Notes: a model not told the origin generated them from the sequence alone. Positions 12,103-23,510 are shown, counted from the stretch's first letter. The stretch: 64,000 nucleotides of DNA from Ramazzottius varieornatus (GCA_001949185.1 BDGG01000003.1:5081092-5145091); one strand, 5' to 3'. Numbers and translations are program-made.

Positions 12103-12302
12103 ATCTTCGCTATATAGAGATTTCATGCCGTAAGTACTGGAATCTCGTCCCAGACCACGGCGAAGTCGTTCCTAGATATGTGTGTTTCTATTAATACAAT
12201 ACATCGTAGAGTGGCAAACAAGTCGAAAAACCCTTTAACGTTCCGTTTACTGAACCACTGCTGCAACTTTAGTAGAAAGGAACAAAAGACTACTTGGTAA
12301 GA

Positions 12303-12579
12303 GCGGTGAACGGATGATATATTCAGCCTAATATCGAAACTCACGGAACAGCCACCTACGACCTGTCAAGAACCGGTACAACGGGCAGTTTTTGTCATTA
12401 GTAAGCGAATTTCACCTCTACTGAACTGGAAACTCGGTGTTCGAACAACATTCGGAACGGTATTTTTCAAATGAAAAAAAACGATCGACTGATTGCCGTT
12501 CCAAAACTGAGCTGCGTTTGAGGCTGCGAAGCCGTTACGTGTTTTGGACAATTCACTGAATAAATCACCCGTCCACCGC
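12303..12579. mobile_element. short MITE-like element, copy 2
   Basis: The left tip gcggtgaacggatgatatat pairs with aaatcacccgtccaccgc on the right. Same family as 7776-7902 but longer, with an extra internal stretch. Confidence 0.65.
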
Positions 12580-12639
12580 TGCTTGGTAAGGATCGGCAGA
12601 GAATCAGTGACTATGATAAGTACAAAACCAGGCGAAATA

Positions 12640-13380
12640 TTATTCGCCTCTTTCAAGCTGTTGAAGTATATCTTCAATACCTAGCTGCATGTCGAGGATA
12701 TGCTCGAAAGATTCACCAACCCGAAGAGCAAGCTGGTTCGCACTAGTCAGAGAAAGGACATGGAAGAACCAAATGAATGTGTGACATCGTTGGCACAATA
12801 TATCGTCTGGATCAGAATTGAGACATGGAAACTCAAAAACGCTTACTTCGAGATCGTCGAGACGCTCTTCCACCCAGTCGTGCATATTCTCCATCACGTC
12901 CCCGTCTTCGGTTTCCTTTAGTTCGTTGTACAGCTTGGCAGACCAGTTGACGTTGAAACTGCGGAAAGTAGTACTTGGATCAGGTACATGATATTATAGC
13001 CTTTGTCCACATGACGCTTGGCTGTGAACAGCAGAATTACAATCAGCATTACGCGTGCTTTACGAGTGGCGCATATCCTCAGCCAATCAGAACAGAAAAG
13101 TGCGCCACTAGAGATCACAATCTGGTTCAAGTCACTTACCGGCAGCTTTCAGTTCCTCAAGTGTAGATCCACAGCATTCTTTTCCGCGACCAGCCAACGA
13201 TGACCTGATGATACAGGTTACAGGGGATCCCTTGCGGTCATCAGATGAGGCTCCAGAGTTGAAGGAATCGTTTCCATCCGAGGCTAAAGTAGGGCTGCCA
13301 GAGCCCGTTGAAGATTCCCGTTCTTCAGTGGACGCCATAACTGCTCCTTCAGGTCTCTTCCTAAGGTTCCAGCCTTCCAT
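12640..13380 (-). CDS. hypothetical small acidic protein, several exons
   Basis: The likely start MEGWNLRKRPEGAVMAS (ATG at 13380) leads a Ser/Gly-rich exon ending LEELKAA at a gtaagt donor (about 13140). A later exon encodes NVNWSAKLYNELKETEDGD and MHDWVEERLDDLE, ending at a gtaagc donor near 12838. A last exon reads LALRVGESFEHILDMQLGIE and DILQQLERGE, then TAA at 12642. The C-terminal half is predicted helical and acidic. The link between the first and second exon is uncertain: the best-phased solution needs an extra exon (KRHVDKGYN, about 12990-13025) and a very short intron. No family recognised. Confidence 0.45.
13063..13112. repeat. ggcgcac hairpin, single unit
   Basis: Arms acgagtggcgcat and gtgcgccacta with the loop cagccaatcagaac. 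It lies in an intron of the unidentified minus-strand gene. Confidence 0.65.
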
Positions 13381-13884
13381 GGCCAGCTGTTCTGTAATCC
13401 GCAACCTATAAGGCAGGAAGCAGACTACGATCGATCGCTACAGCGAGGTCTGCAGTTTGGTACGGAGACTAAGATAAAAAGGCGCGCAGAAACGATTCAG
13501 AAATCAAATCCCAAAATCCCAATCCCCAAATGAAAACCACAACATTATGAAGATGAAGCGCTGAGCAATCAATACCAAATCAATCGTTGCGAAGCCAGGC
13601 CGCGATGACGTCATCTGAATACGGCAGTTGATTGCTGCTTGTTGATTGATTACATACAAAATACCAGCGGCACCAGGATCCGAGAACGACAAACAGACTT
13701 GCAACGTCGAAAAATAAAGCTTTAGAGAATAGCCAAGCCCGTGCACCCTTCCACCTTCATGTTTCAAAGTACCTTTGATTAGTATTTGGAGTTACGATTT
13801 GGAGTCTTCGATGTGGCGATGTTTACCAAACGCGACCATGAATGTTACTCTTGGAGTTTTGAATCATTGTGAACTTTTAACAGC

Positions 13885-14200
13885 TTATGCGACCTGGGCT
13901 GCCCAGGAGAATAGAGGCCAGATCGGCAAAGTTGGCTTGCAGGAGCTCGGTGTTTCCCGTGGCCTGGAAGAGTTCGGTGAGAACGCTGAGCGACTGCAGG
14001 ATGGGTAGATTGACGATGCGTGCGTGCGTGGGCGTGGACCTCGGAGTAACGCGGCGTTGTCCGAAGAACCTCGATGCAACGTAGAAGAATTAGGGCGAGA
14101 CAGCTAGAGCGTAACCTGAGAGGTTGTTCTTGGCGTGAGAGGGACTGGGCATGTCCACTGGTGGAAGGTCGGATGCGTTCTTCCCACCTGGAACGACTCT
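13885..14200 (-). pseudogene. helical-repeat protein fragment related to 10.4 kb segment
   Basis: On the minus strand PGGKNASDLPPVDMPSPSHA followed by KNNLS closely matches the start of the fragment near 10.4 kb. After a probable short intron it continues RCIEVLRTTPRYSEVHAHAR, then IVNLPILQSLSVLTELFQAT and LLQANFADLASILLGSPG. The leucine-rich amphipathic helices look like ARM/HEAT repeats. The donor after the first part (gttacg) is non-consensus, and no further exons could be joined, so I treat it as a fragment. It may be a live exon pair of an unrecognised gene. Confidence 0.45.
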
Positions 14201-14242
14201 ATGAAATATACAGATTTGGCGGACAGATTCACTCAAATCGTT

Positions 14243-14390
14243 TCCCCAAGTGACGCACGGTTCCAGCCATTACCACTGCGAGCATGCGCCACTTGGGAAA
14301 TCAATCTTTTCGAGTCTCGAGATCGTTTTTCAAGTGGCGCACGCTCTTGGTCAATAACAAAAGAAACTTGCGCCACTCGAGGAGACAATC
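14243..14390. repeat. two ggcgcac hairpin units
   Basis: Units lie at about 14243-14298 and 14330-14386. The loops read in opposite orientations (cagccattacc against ggtcaataac), so units can be inverted relative to one another. Confidence 0.8.
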
Positions 14391-14399
14391 CAAACACAT

Positions 14400-14821
14400 A
14401 ATGTTGGGCAACCCTCCATATTTTGAAATCAAGTCTATGCAGGTTCGGAAGTTTTCTGGGTGTGTTATTACCGGAAACAACTGCTCAGCGCCATTTCGCG
14501 GCACCGGACATGGGGGTCCATAGCTTTGGTGGCAATACATACGGAACGGTCTTTAGACGGAAAACGTTCCCCCATCTCCTGTATCTACAGTAATTGTTTT
14601 CCAGAAGGGCCAGAATACGTGATAACCTCCACTCAATAACAAAACAAATTTCTCCGTATCCGTGATCGAACCTCCAAAATGATCAGTTTAGCCGAAAACC
14701 ATATCGCCAGCACAAAAACTACTCGTGAAATACAGTTCAGCTTCGTCTGTAGAAAGCGAACTGGAAAGAAAAGTCTCACACGAAAAGGTAGAATTACGCT
14801 CTATCTGACTCCATTTTCCAT
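14400..14821. other. gene-free stretch between fragments and PARP2
   Basis: No gene or repeat recognised. The short plus-strand ORF at 14679-14867 is the shadow of PARP 3' sequence. Confidence 0.5.
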
Positions 14822-17800
14822 TCAATGCCGACGGCGTCCACGATCGAACCTCACTTGGATTAAATAACGCATCCGAACCTAAGAAAAACCCGATTACAAG
14901 AAAATCGCTGCAAAACTACGGCGCAAAAATCACGGAGAACCCGGTACAATAGTACATATTGACAGATTTGTTCGAAAAGAAGAACCTTACTTGGCTTTGC
15001 TTGTAGACGATATATTCGTTGTATTCCAAAGAACCCTGGAACTGAGATCGACTTCCTCGAGTGTCCTGCGCAGTCAGGTTCACACACTTCCCGATCGGCA
15101 CAATAACACCATCATCCCTGCAATACAGAAGCCATCAGACAAGATCAAAAATAATGGGAAGCTCGACAAACAAACTTGACGAGAGATTTTCCCACTTGGC
15201 GCACCTTCTCAGTGTTCGCGGCAAACTGCGTGCGCCACGTGTTGTCGAGACGAGATTGTTTACCAAGTGGCGCACGTTCCCGGTGTTGTTGGGTAAGAGC
15301 GTGCGCCACTTTGGAAAGAATCATATCGAGGTTTGCCTGGCCCTGGATAATTAACTCTTCTGAAGAACAAAGTTGGAAATAAGGTACGCACAACTTGCGG
15401 TACGTGGAGCTGTCCGGTACGTGTCTTCCGCATCCTTTGGTGCTATGTTTCCCAGTGGGCAGCTTGTCAGCGTTGTAGTCGGCGTACAGCAGCTCGTTGG
15501 GAGTACCCAGCGCCACGTCGCACAGCAGCATCAAACCAACACCGTTCGACGAAGTGTCGTAGCAGTAGTTCGCGCTCTTAGACGATACATCCGCGAAGTA
15601 GATTCCCTTCCCTGTCAAAAAGAAAGCCGCTAAGTTCCACAAAAAGGTCCGCCGCCAAGTGTACAAAGCTGACTTTTTTCAAGTGGCGCACGCCTTCGGC
15701 CAATAGTACCGGAAGCGTGCGCCACCTGCGAAACCGATTTTGTCGATTTTAGATGTCGAGCTCATATTTTCTTTTAAATTTTACCAAACATGTAGCCAGT
15801 AACGGGAGCTTCCGGTGGCGCTATCCTTAGCGTCTGGCTGAGAATGCCGGCGAAGTTGGATATTCTCGAGCCATGCCACAAGAGCATGCGGTTTCCCAGA
15901 TGTTCGTCAAAGTCCGCCTGCTTCTTGAGCTTGTAGGCCTGCACGACGTCCAGCTCGTAATCTGTGTGTGTGGGACCATGCGTCGTCCGTAGGTAGTCTC
16001 GAATCATCTCGAAAGTGAGACTACCGTGTTCGATATGGGAAATGTCGGCGTTGAGAGTGCGGTAATGGCGGTCGATGGGCGACTCGGTGAAGGCCTTGCT
16101 GGAAGCGTCTTTCAGGATGCGCAGTGCCACTTCGATGTCACCCAGAGTTTCTAACAAGTCCATCTCACGCTTTAGCTGCTGCGCAGTCTGGATCAGCGTC
16201 GGACGTCTCATACTACAATCATACCAGCAGACTCGTGCGACTAAACCACTCGTTTTGGAAATAAATTTACGTAAAAGTACCGTTTTTTCCATAGTGTTCT
16301 TTTGCTTTCGAACCTTTTTCATAAGCGTTGATACTAAATTCATTTCCTTGAATATGTCTGTGAGATATTCTCGCTCATGTTCGACAGTACCCGAAAGCAT
16401 GGGGAATCTTGGTGTAGAACTGATTGCAGGCTTCCGTCAAAGCTGCCTCGTCGTATCGAGCCGGAGGAGCTGCAGCTGTCCCATCCGCGCCATCGTTCAA
16501 ACTGAGCAGAGCGGCAATGGTTTTAAGCGCCGTGTAGCCTGACTTCACTTGCTCCGTCGTTAGCTTCCCTATGAGAAGGACAGAAATCGTTAGGTCAGAG
16601 TACAACAGTTGAGCCATTAATCAAGAAGTTTTCACCGAGCGGGGCCTTCTTGGCGTCGTAGTTCATCTCCAGCACCTGTTGCTCCATCATCTTGATATTG
16701 AAGATCATTTCCATCAGACTCTGGACGGGTTTGGCCAAGGTCGAAGCTGGAATGGCCAGCGAGAGGGACTTGGCGCCATCCACCACGTCCGGTACCGGTG
16801 GAGCGTCTGTCTCGTTAGCCGTGTAGTCTCGGAGAACCATGTCATACAAACCAGGTTGTTTTTCAAAGTTGGCCCGATCACTCCACTGGTTCTTCGTCTT
16901 CTCAAAAAACCTGTCGCAAAAACTCCAAGTTAGTAACGTGAATTGCGACCGATGCAACAAACTCGACCGCATCATTTTTTCAAGTAGCGCACGCCTTCAG
17001 CCAACAACATTGAAACTGTGCGCAACTTGACGGAACAAACAAACTCGTTTTCCCAAGTGACGCACTCTTCCAGCCATTAATAGAGAACGTGCGCCACTTG
17101 GAAAAACATTCTTGCTGAGTTCGTCTGCCCAGCTTTTAATTCGCAGCGTACAGTGTTGACTCGTCATACTTCTTGCTGAATTGTTTCTTTGCAGATTCGA
17201 GACTGGAGCCACAGTTAACAGTGCTTTGCTGGCCCGGAAGACCAACGCGTCCCCAGCGTTGGTACACGTGGTACTCCTTTTGGCTGTCGTGCTCGAGAAG
17301 TTGGATGATGTAGTACTTGTTGTTGTTAGTGTTGATGGCGGTCTGGTTCAGCGCCACGTCCCAAACGTCGGGGCCCTCACAGTAGACGTGGCACGTGTTG
17401 GCTAAGGCGCACAATTCGTCGACGGGGGCTTGCGACTTCAGTACCACCTGCTTCTTTGACAAAACTGTTGGCTCCTCTTCCTCATCTGGAAAAATAATTA
17501 TCTAAAGAAAAGCTAACGACCAACATATCGGGAAACGTCGTTGCAGAAGTTTCGAGCTACATCTGACGAGGTCCCGAGCAAGAGCTTCTTCAACTTACAT
17601 TCTGGGGCAGGTTTGGCTTCCCTCTTCTTTCCTTTGGACGCCTTGCCGTTCTTCTTAGTTTGCTTAGACGTCGTGGGCTCATCGTCATCCTCTACAAGAA
17701 AAGGAATGTCCATCTGACTCGCCAGAACAACTCAACACCGCACCGATGGCTTACCTTCTGGAGTAGACTTGGCTGCTTTCTTGCTTCCGTCGGTGCGCTT

Positions 17801-18335
17801 TGCCTTCTTCTGCGGACTTTCAGATGGCTCGTCATCAGACGGAACATCCCGGTCCACGTTACTGCTGGAGGTAGTGGCAGCGCCTACCAGGAAAAGCGTG
17901 AGATGAAAACGACTTACAGTCACGACTCGCAAAACTTCATATGGGTGCAAGGTTGGTAACATTTTAAAAAACAGAAAACACGCTCGTCCTCGTACCGTTC
18001 GTTTTCACTACAGCTGCATCCTTCTTTCTGGGACGTTTTGTTCCTTTTGATGAAGAACTGGAAGTTTCCTCCGGATCAGGCAAATGTGGTTTAGCTTGCG
18101 TCGGTTTGGCAGCTCTGGCGCGAGTTTTGCGGGGTGAAGGAACAGCTGGCTTGACGCTGTCCATGATCGCCACGTCGTCTGGAAGAGGCAATCCAGGTAC
18201 ATGCTCACATCAGGATCGTGAGGGGAAGTTCAGAAAGCATTTAGTTGATGTCTTAGTCTTACCTTCATCCGCAGCGCCGGTCGTTGAATCAGCCGCAATC
18301 TGCTTCGTTACTCGTACCTTCTTCATCGGCGGCAT
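14822..18335 (-). CDS. PARP2: PARP2-like poly(ADP-ribose) polymerase, 11 exons
   Basis: It transfers ADP-ribose from NAD+ to proteins at DNA breaks. Exons 18263-18335, 17996-18178, 17755-17883, 17599-17691, 17152-17485, 16636-16910, 16391-16568, 15785-16212, 15392-15611, 14991-15117 and 14822-14878 join in phase to 698 residues. Order: a basic, Ser/Lys-rich N-terminal tail (about 160 residues); a WGR domain (HVYQRWGRVGLPG); the alpha-helical regulatory domain (MNYDAKKAPLG, GKLTTEQVKSGYTAL); and the catalytic fold. All three H-Y-E residues are visible: LLWHGSRISNFAGIL, GKGIYFADVSSKSANYC and LEYNEYIVY. There are no zinc fingers or BRCT domain, so PARP2/3 type rather than PARP1. Human PARP2 is 583 residues; the longer tail accounts for the difference. 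The start MPPMKKVRVTK is the first ATG of the first exon. Confidence 0.95.
15186..15316. repeat. two ggcgcac hairpin units in PARP2 intron
   Basis: Units begin near 15191 and 15268 (77 apart), in the intron before the catalytic-Glu exon. Confidence 0.8.
15678..15728. repeat. ggcgcac hairpin, single unit, in PARP2 intron
   Basis: Arms tcaagtggcgcacgc and gcgtgcgccacctg with the loop ttcggccaatagtaccg. Confidence 0.8.
16975..17105. repeat. two ggcgcac hairpin units in PARP2 intron
   Basis: Units start near 16978 and 17051. Both loops contain cagcca. The second ends gcgccacttggaaaaac. Confidence 0.8.
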
Positions 18336-18940
18336 GGTTGCCTGCAATGCCCGTTGGAGTGGCAGGTAATCTTCCCACAGGATTGATCTGGCGCAGAGAC
18401 TATTGTAGACGAGTGAACCGGGAAAGGGTATGGCCGGGGAACCTAGAAAGCAAATCCGATCGCGAATGGAGGAATGAACGCACATCAAATTCCCACTGAA
18501 CGGCGCAAATGCCGCAAACCACTTCATACGAAAACAAACACGGGATCAAGAGGTATGACTAAGAGAGGGCGGGACCAGATGATAAGTCACCAATGTCCGT
18601 ACACCCTACCACGATTTTACAACAAAGCGTATTGGTGAGCTCTTCTGTGAGACAGAACGGGCATGCCAAGTCACTCCGTGTTTCCGGCAGGCCTGTCGAT
18701 GGATTGGCTTTGCTGATTTGACCCCGACAAATTAAATTTGAAAAAAATTATTTTGAACTAGGTGATTTGCTTATATGGGCCCAAAGACGCATCTAACAAC
18801 ATCAATTTGCTGGTTTTAATGAGGGGCGTTCGATAACCAACGCGCACCTTTGCGCACCCACAAGTGACGATTGACCAGTGGTCACCCTTTGGCTGACCAC
18901 CTGCCCCTGTACAAGGGAAGAGTTTCCCCTATGCGAGGGT
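18336..18940. other. gene-free stretch upstream of PARP2
   Basis: It probably includes the PARP2 promoter and 5' UTR, by position. No ORF with similarity was found. Confidence 0.4.
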
Positions 18941-19067
18941 GTGCACGCGCCTGGCCTAACTGATGCCATGGAAAACACAGCTGGCATCAGCTTAAGGTGT
19001 CCATTACCGCTTTCGGCCGGCTGCCAACTCTTTTGTCCATGCCGACAGTTAGGCCAGGCGCGTGTAC
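18941..19067. repeat. inverted repeat with 22-base arms
   Basis: gtgcacgcgcctggcctaac and its near-perfect complement (cagttaggccaggcgcgtgt) are separated by about 83 bases. Confidence 0.7.
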
Positions 19068-19676
19068 AGTAGTGTATTTTTGGGATGAATTTTTGTTCCA
19101 GAGTGCCTGCTGCGGTCAGGTGTGTACTATTGACATCTGCGTGGAGTCTGAGGAGCAGGAGTGCGAACGCGGTAGTGACGGCGTAATTTCCGACCTAGTT
19201 GAAATACAGAACTACACTTGTAATTGCCATTGATTCCCTGTACAACTGGACATGATGATCGTTGGCACTGGAAATAAGACTGGGATGTTTAGGTGGTGGT
19301 GGAACATATCCCTTCACTCATCACGTTGGACCCTTACTGCTGATTTTCGGCCGTTGGACCTCCAACGTATCAACGAGGTATGAGTCGCCGCCTACTTCCA
19401 ACAGGGTTCGGGTCAGAACTGACTGGTGTTGAACATAGTGATTAATCATTTCAAGAAGCAATGAAATCAACGGAAAGTAGATCCGCATTCCACTCTGTTC
19501 TTAGTAAAATACCATGTTTCGACAGGTATAGCGGCGGAGATATCATGGGATGTCGGGAGATGAACTGAACAAGATCCCTATCTCATGTGGTGTTCGTGTG
19601 CATTGCTACCGGCACAGAGAGTGAGCGCCTCTGGGAAAACCACCAGCTGAACTAATTTGCAAACGTCTGATCCGCG
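19068..19676. other. gene-free stretch
   Basis: Nothing recognisable beyond short random ORFs. Confidence 0.5.
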
Positions 19677-21335
19677 CTATACACACAGACCACCAGTGTT
19701 AAGATAGAAATTGCGCGGTATGATGAAGATGAGCAGCTCGAAGTCAAATATAGGTCCTTTTGACCCGCTTTGTTTTCGTTCTAAGAGTTTTATCGACACA
19801 ATGTTTCCGAACAAACTCATCCGAACAGACTGTTGCTTTCCATATTCCACATGCTCTTTCAATTCGTCCAGCAGCTGACAAGCTTTTGTTGCGCTAAGAC
19901 CGGCAGGCTCGAACGTCGCTTTGGGTGCTGATGGATAGGGTGGTTCTGTCGTGTTACTCGCGGCGCTGCGGAAAAGAAAACATATACTTTGCCGAGAATA
20001 CGTAAATGAAAGTTGCGAATACTTTGCGGACGCAGTAGAAAAAGTTTTGGGAACATGTACGAACTTTACCTCGCGCACCTGCGCCAGCTGTTCATGTCTT
20101 TGAACCACGTTTCCATCAGGACCAACTTTTCGTCAACACCTTCCTGGTAGGAATGTTTCAACACGATACCCCGATCAGTTTCGGAAAACTCGAAGTGGTA
20201 GAACGACTGTACCACGGGCTCGTAACGCTTCATCAAGGTATGTCTTCCAGTTGAACCATTCGAAATCGGGTTCATCGGAGTATCTGTATGATGTCGTATT
20301 TGGAACGGCATTCTCGACAGCCGTCTTCAGATCTTCCGGCAGATCCGTGTTCCGACCACGAAATACCTTCTCCCATCGGCCGAACAAAGCATCGGAGGCG
20401 AATTTTGTGTGCCCGACAAGTAGGAAGTGCGTCTTCACGTCGTTATACCTGTCAGATTTCATCAGGTGGGCCCGGTACGCCATTAAAAACCGGTTCTTGT
20501 TTTGTCCGCCGCAGTTGTCGCAATACCCAACCAAATTTAGTAGTAATTGACCATGGAAATCACCGCGTTAGGTCCGTGAGACTTCTTTGCGTCCAGTCCG
20601 ATGGTTTCCGTTTCATCGGCAAGATAGTGAATGAAGTTTTTACGCGCTGGGTCGAATAAGTGGTATTTCAGCTGGACCTATAAACAAAAACATCAACGTT
20701 GTCTCCATCGACTCCGCCGACTTCGAACCCCAGCTGAAACCCCGTTCCGGCTAGGGTTCGCTCTAGTCCTGGTCACTTCCCAGCTGCGTTCCTTGCTAGC
20801 TATGAAAACATTACGTTTGAGTTGTTCCGATAGTAGGCGAGCTTACCTTAAAATAAATAGGTCCCGCCTGGTCGGTATGATTTGGAAGACCCACGGACTG
20901 CGCGAAGTCGAAAGTAATAACGCACTTTGCATTGTTAACCGCTGGAAACTTACTGCTCTCCAAGAAACCATTCTGTTTGTAGCTTGCGATGCTACTTTCC
21001 ACGTGGCTGACATCGTCCACGTCGCCCGCAATCGGCAATCCGGATAAGCTGGCTTGTCATCGTGGCTTGTCATAAGCTGGCAGGGATCGTGGCTTTGTCA
21101 TCGCTTGACCACGATTGCCTGGTGGTTTTACAACACGAAACCCGTCATTCCTGAGAGAGGTTCGCAACCGGTGAACAGTGTTGTTCAACGCTGCATTTGC
21201 AAAGCAGAAAGCTTTAAAACATAACGGTCGATCAGCACTGAAAGAATACTTGGCATGAGAGAACTTCACAAAAAGTGCAGGAAGAGCCAGAGGTAGCATC
21301 GGTGCCTTACATAGTCGTCTTTCATGCCGGGACAT
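19677..21335 (-). pseudogene. DUF7869-type transposon-like protein, frameshifted
   Basis: From 21335 downwards the frames give FCFANAALNNTVHRLRTSLR, then VITFDFAQSVGLPNHT and PIYFK. These are followed by VQLKYHLFDPARKNFIHYL, AVISMVNYY, GYCDNCGGQNKNR, LLVGHTKFASDALFGRWEKV, WFNWKTYL and YEPVVQSFYHFEFSE. The DNCxGQNKN and GHTKFxxDxxFG motifs are hallmarks of DUF7869 proteins, which are widespread, repetitive and thought to be mobile-element derived. The frame changes between VNYY and GYCDN (near 20540) and again between WKTYL and the following block (near 20235), with no room for introns. A last exon (AASNTTEPPYPSAPKATFEP onward) ends at 19677. Acidic ORFs at 21773-22126 and 22388-22672 could be its N-terminal exons. 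Likely inactive. Confidence 0.65.
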
Positions 21336-23024
21336 TTCCTTTATTGTACATCGCCTTCCTTGGTATCAGTCTTTACCGATGGTGAAGTGACACCGCAGGC
21401 CACATGCTGCATGATTGCTGATAAAGTTGTTGTACAGGCCATCTTCTTTCTTAGCATTACACACATCATCCCCCACCGTCTATCGATGGCCAGAGTAGGA
21501 TCCTAAAACGAACACATGGCTGTAATGGCTATCGTACTTGCGAATGCGGGCATTGTCAGAGGGGTCAAGAGGGGCATTGTCCACCCAGATACGTATTCGA
21601 ATCGCAGTGATTAGTTCATACTATATGCAGAGGATCGAGATAACCACAGGCAAGGGATTCAGAAATCATTCGATGACCTGCGCACAACGTACGCCGCGAG
21701 CAACTCCGCGCAGCTGTATGCCGTTACTTGAAGCTACCGCTTTTGTGTTTTAGATTGTACGCCTCCCGTGCTTTAGGAGTGGCGAATGCTGCTGCATACC
21801 TGCTGGTTATCGTTCGTGTCCGTCGCCTCAAGCTCATCGCTCCTCAAAGTATTTTCCGATGTTATCTGTTTCATATTTTGCCATACGGCCTCGTCCGGCG
21901 AGTTCTCGCTGATTATCCCACTTCCATCCTCCACGTCCACTTGATCATCGTCCTTCCATTGCGCGTTGTCGTTCAGGGTAATTAGGAAGGTGTCCTGCTG
22001 AGAATCCATGTCTTCGAAATCAGGTACGCACAGCGGAACTTTTGCCGGCTGCGCAACCACTCTTGTGATAATTTCCCATTTTTCATCTGCACAAACGACA
22101 AGAAGAAGTTGGTTTTTCTGCAGCATGCTTTGGATAAAATAAATTACATAAAATAATCACATTACAAAGCATAAAATAATCTCACGCTCCACAATTTCGC
22201 CTTCATTTCTCTCTGTCACTAAAATTATTTCGTCTGTACCGTACCACGCGAACGTTCGAACTAATGTGCTGTGAGCCGTAAATTGACTATACAAGGGAAT
22301 AAGCGCTTACAATCTCGTAATCAATTTAGAATTTCAATAGTGGACATGTTACTGCAGCTTTAGCCAACTCACAAGCACAAAATAACTCTACAGAATTTGA
22401 TCATGAAAACTGAAGTCCTTCTTCATGGTATCATAAGGCTGCTTCGTTTGCTGACCTGAAAGATTAGTATCCGTATCCGACTTATTTCCATCATGGTCAT
22501 CTCCATCAATTCCTGTTTCAAGTTGTGATGAAAAATCACCGCAGGTTGAAGTGTCAAGTCCGCTTCTCCTTCCGTAACTTTCGAACTGTTTATCGCGAGG
22601 CGGCGCTACGGACGATGCTTGTGCGATCTCAGGTTGTGCACGTTGGCCGGAGGCTGCTGTCCCAAGTGTCATCTGGCCAGCCGACGTGCTCGAGCATTTA
22701 TTTCGAAAATGGCCAAGCAGATAGGGATCATGGGAATTGATAAGACGAGTTCCACAACCTTTGAATACTGTAGGATAATGTTTTCCTACTTTTGCCGGTT
22801 GCCTGTGGAAAAAGCTTCAAATGGGATGCAACAAATTGTCCGCCAGTACTAAGCTTGTAAGCAAGGTTACAACAGCACGAACCATAAATTTTGAGCAAGG
22901 AATGTTTCCCACTGCGCTTTGGAAAGAAGAAGGAAGCCGCAGTCACACAAAGAACCATTTGTCGAACGTTTCTTCATACTCTTTCGTATACGGCATCTCC
23001 GCTTTCTGAATCCCGGAATAAATC
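21336..23024. other. no firm gene; possible N-terminal exons of the DUF7869 gene
   Basis: Two minus-strand ORFs (21773-22126 and 22388-22672) are acidic and low in complexity (DDDQVDVEDGSG; DGDDHDGNKSDTDTN). They lie upstream of the DUF7869-type gene on the same strand, but I could not join them with confidence. Confidence 0.3.
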
Positions 23025-23174
23025 ATGGACACCGCCGGCATCGTTCTGTTTGCCTTCGTCATGGTTATAGTTTTGGCGGATGGAGTACTCGGCAACTGGC
23101 TAGCCTTACTCCAAGGAGTGGCTCCACACATCTTCTCAGCTGTCACGCCCATGCTCAAAAGAATTTGGCCATGA
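23025..23174 (+). CDS. small secreted peptide precursor (predicted, 49 aa)
   Basis: ATG at 23025 opens a 49-codon frame ending TGA at 23174. An in-frame TAA lies only two codons upstream, so this ATG is the only possible start for an unspliced product. Residues 1-23 (MDTAGIVLFAFVMVIVLADG, then VLG) look like a signal peptide: a short hydrophobic core with small residues at the end. The remainder, NWLALLQGVAPHIFSAVTPM then LKRIWP, is short, hydrophobic and slightly cationic, with Trp near each end. That is the general make-up of membrane-active or neuropeptide-like secreted peptides. No family match is claimed. A chance ORF is possible. Confidence 0.4.
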   Translation: MDTAGIVLFAFVMVIVLADGVLGNWLALLQGVAPHIFSAVTPMLKRIWP

Positions 23175-23324
23175 AAGTATACTGAGTAAAACGATAACTT
23201 AACAGTCTAGTACGAAATTCTGTTTGTGATTATTTCATTCAGATATTCTTGGAAAAAATGTGCTTCTGAGGTCTCATGATTACTGTACGAGATTCTTTGT
23301 GATCATGGGAGGTGCTGTTGCAGA

Positions 23325-23510
23325 TGATTAGTCAGCGATACGGGAACTTCATAACAGCGGACCAGGTCAGCGCGAAAATGGTGGAATATGCCCAGGAGTT
23401 CCACAACAGGACGGAACACCGCTGCGATGACCAGAAGCGATCATTGATGGACGACCATCTCATATACAAAATCGCTGCTGGAGTTCTCGCCGCAGCTTTG
23501 GTCTTTGATG
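23325..23510 (+). CDS. possible orphan exon, unidentified
   Basis: After a plausible acceptor (gctgttgcag) the frame reads MISQRYGNFITADQVSAKMV, EYAQEFHNRTEHRCDDQKRS and a hydrophobic stretch IYKIAAGVLAAALVF. Composition looks protein-like, but no partner exon or family was found. It could be a relic or part of a gene with the peptide ORF upstream. Confidence 0.2.
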
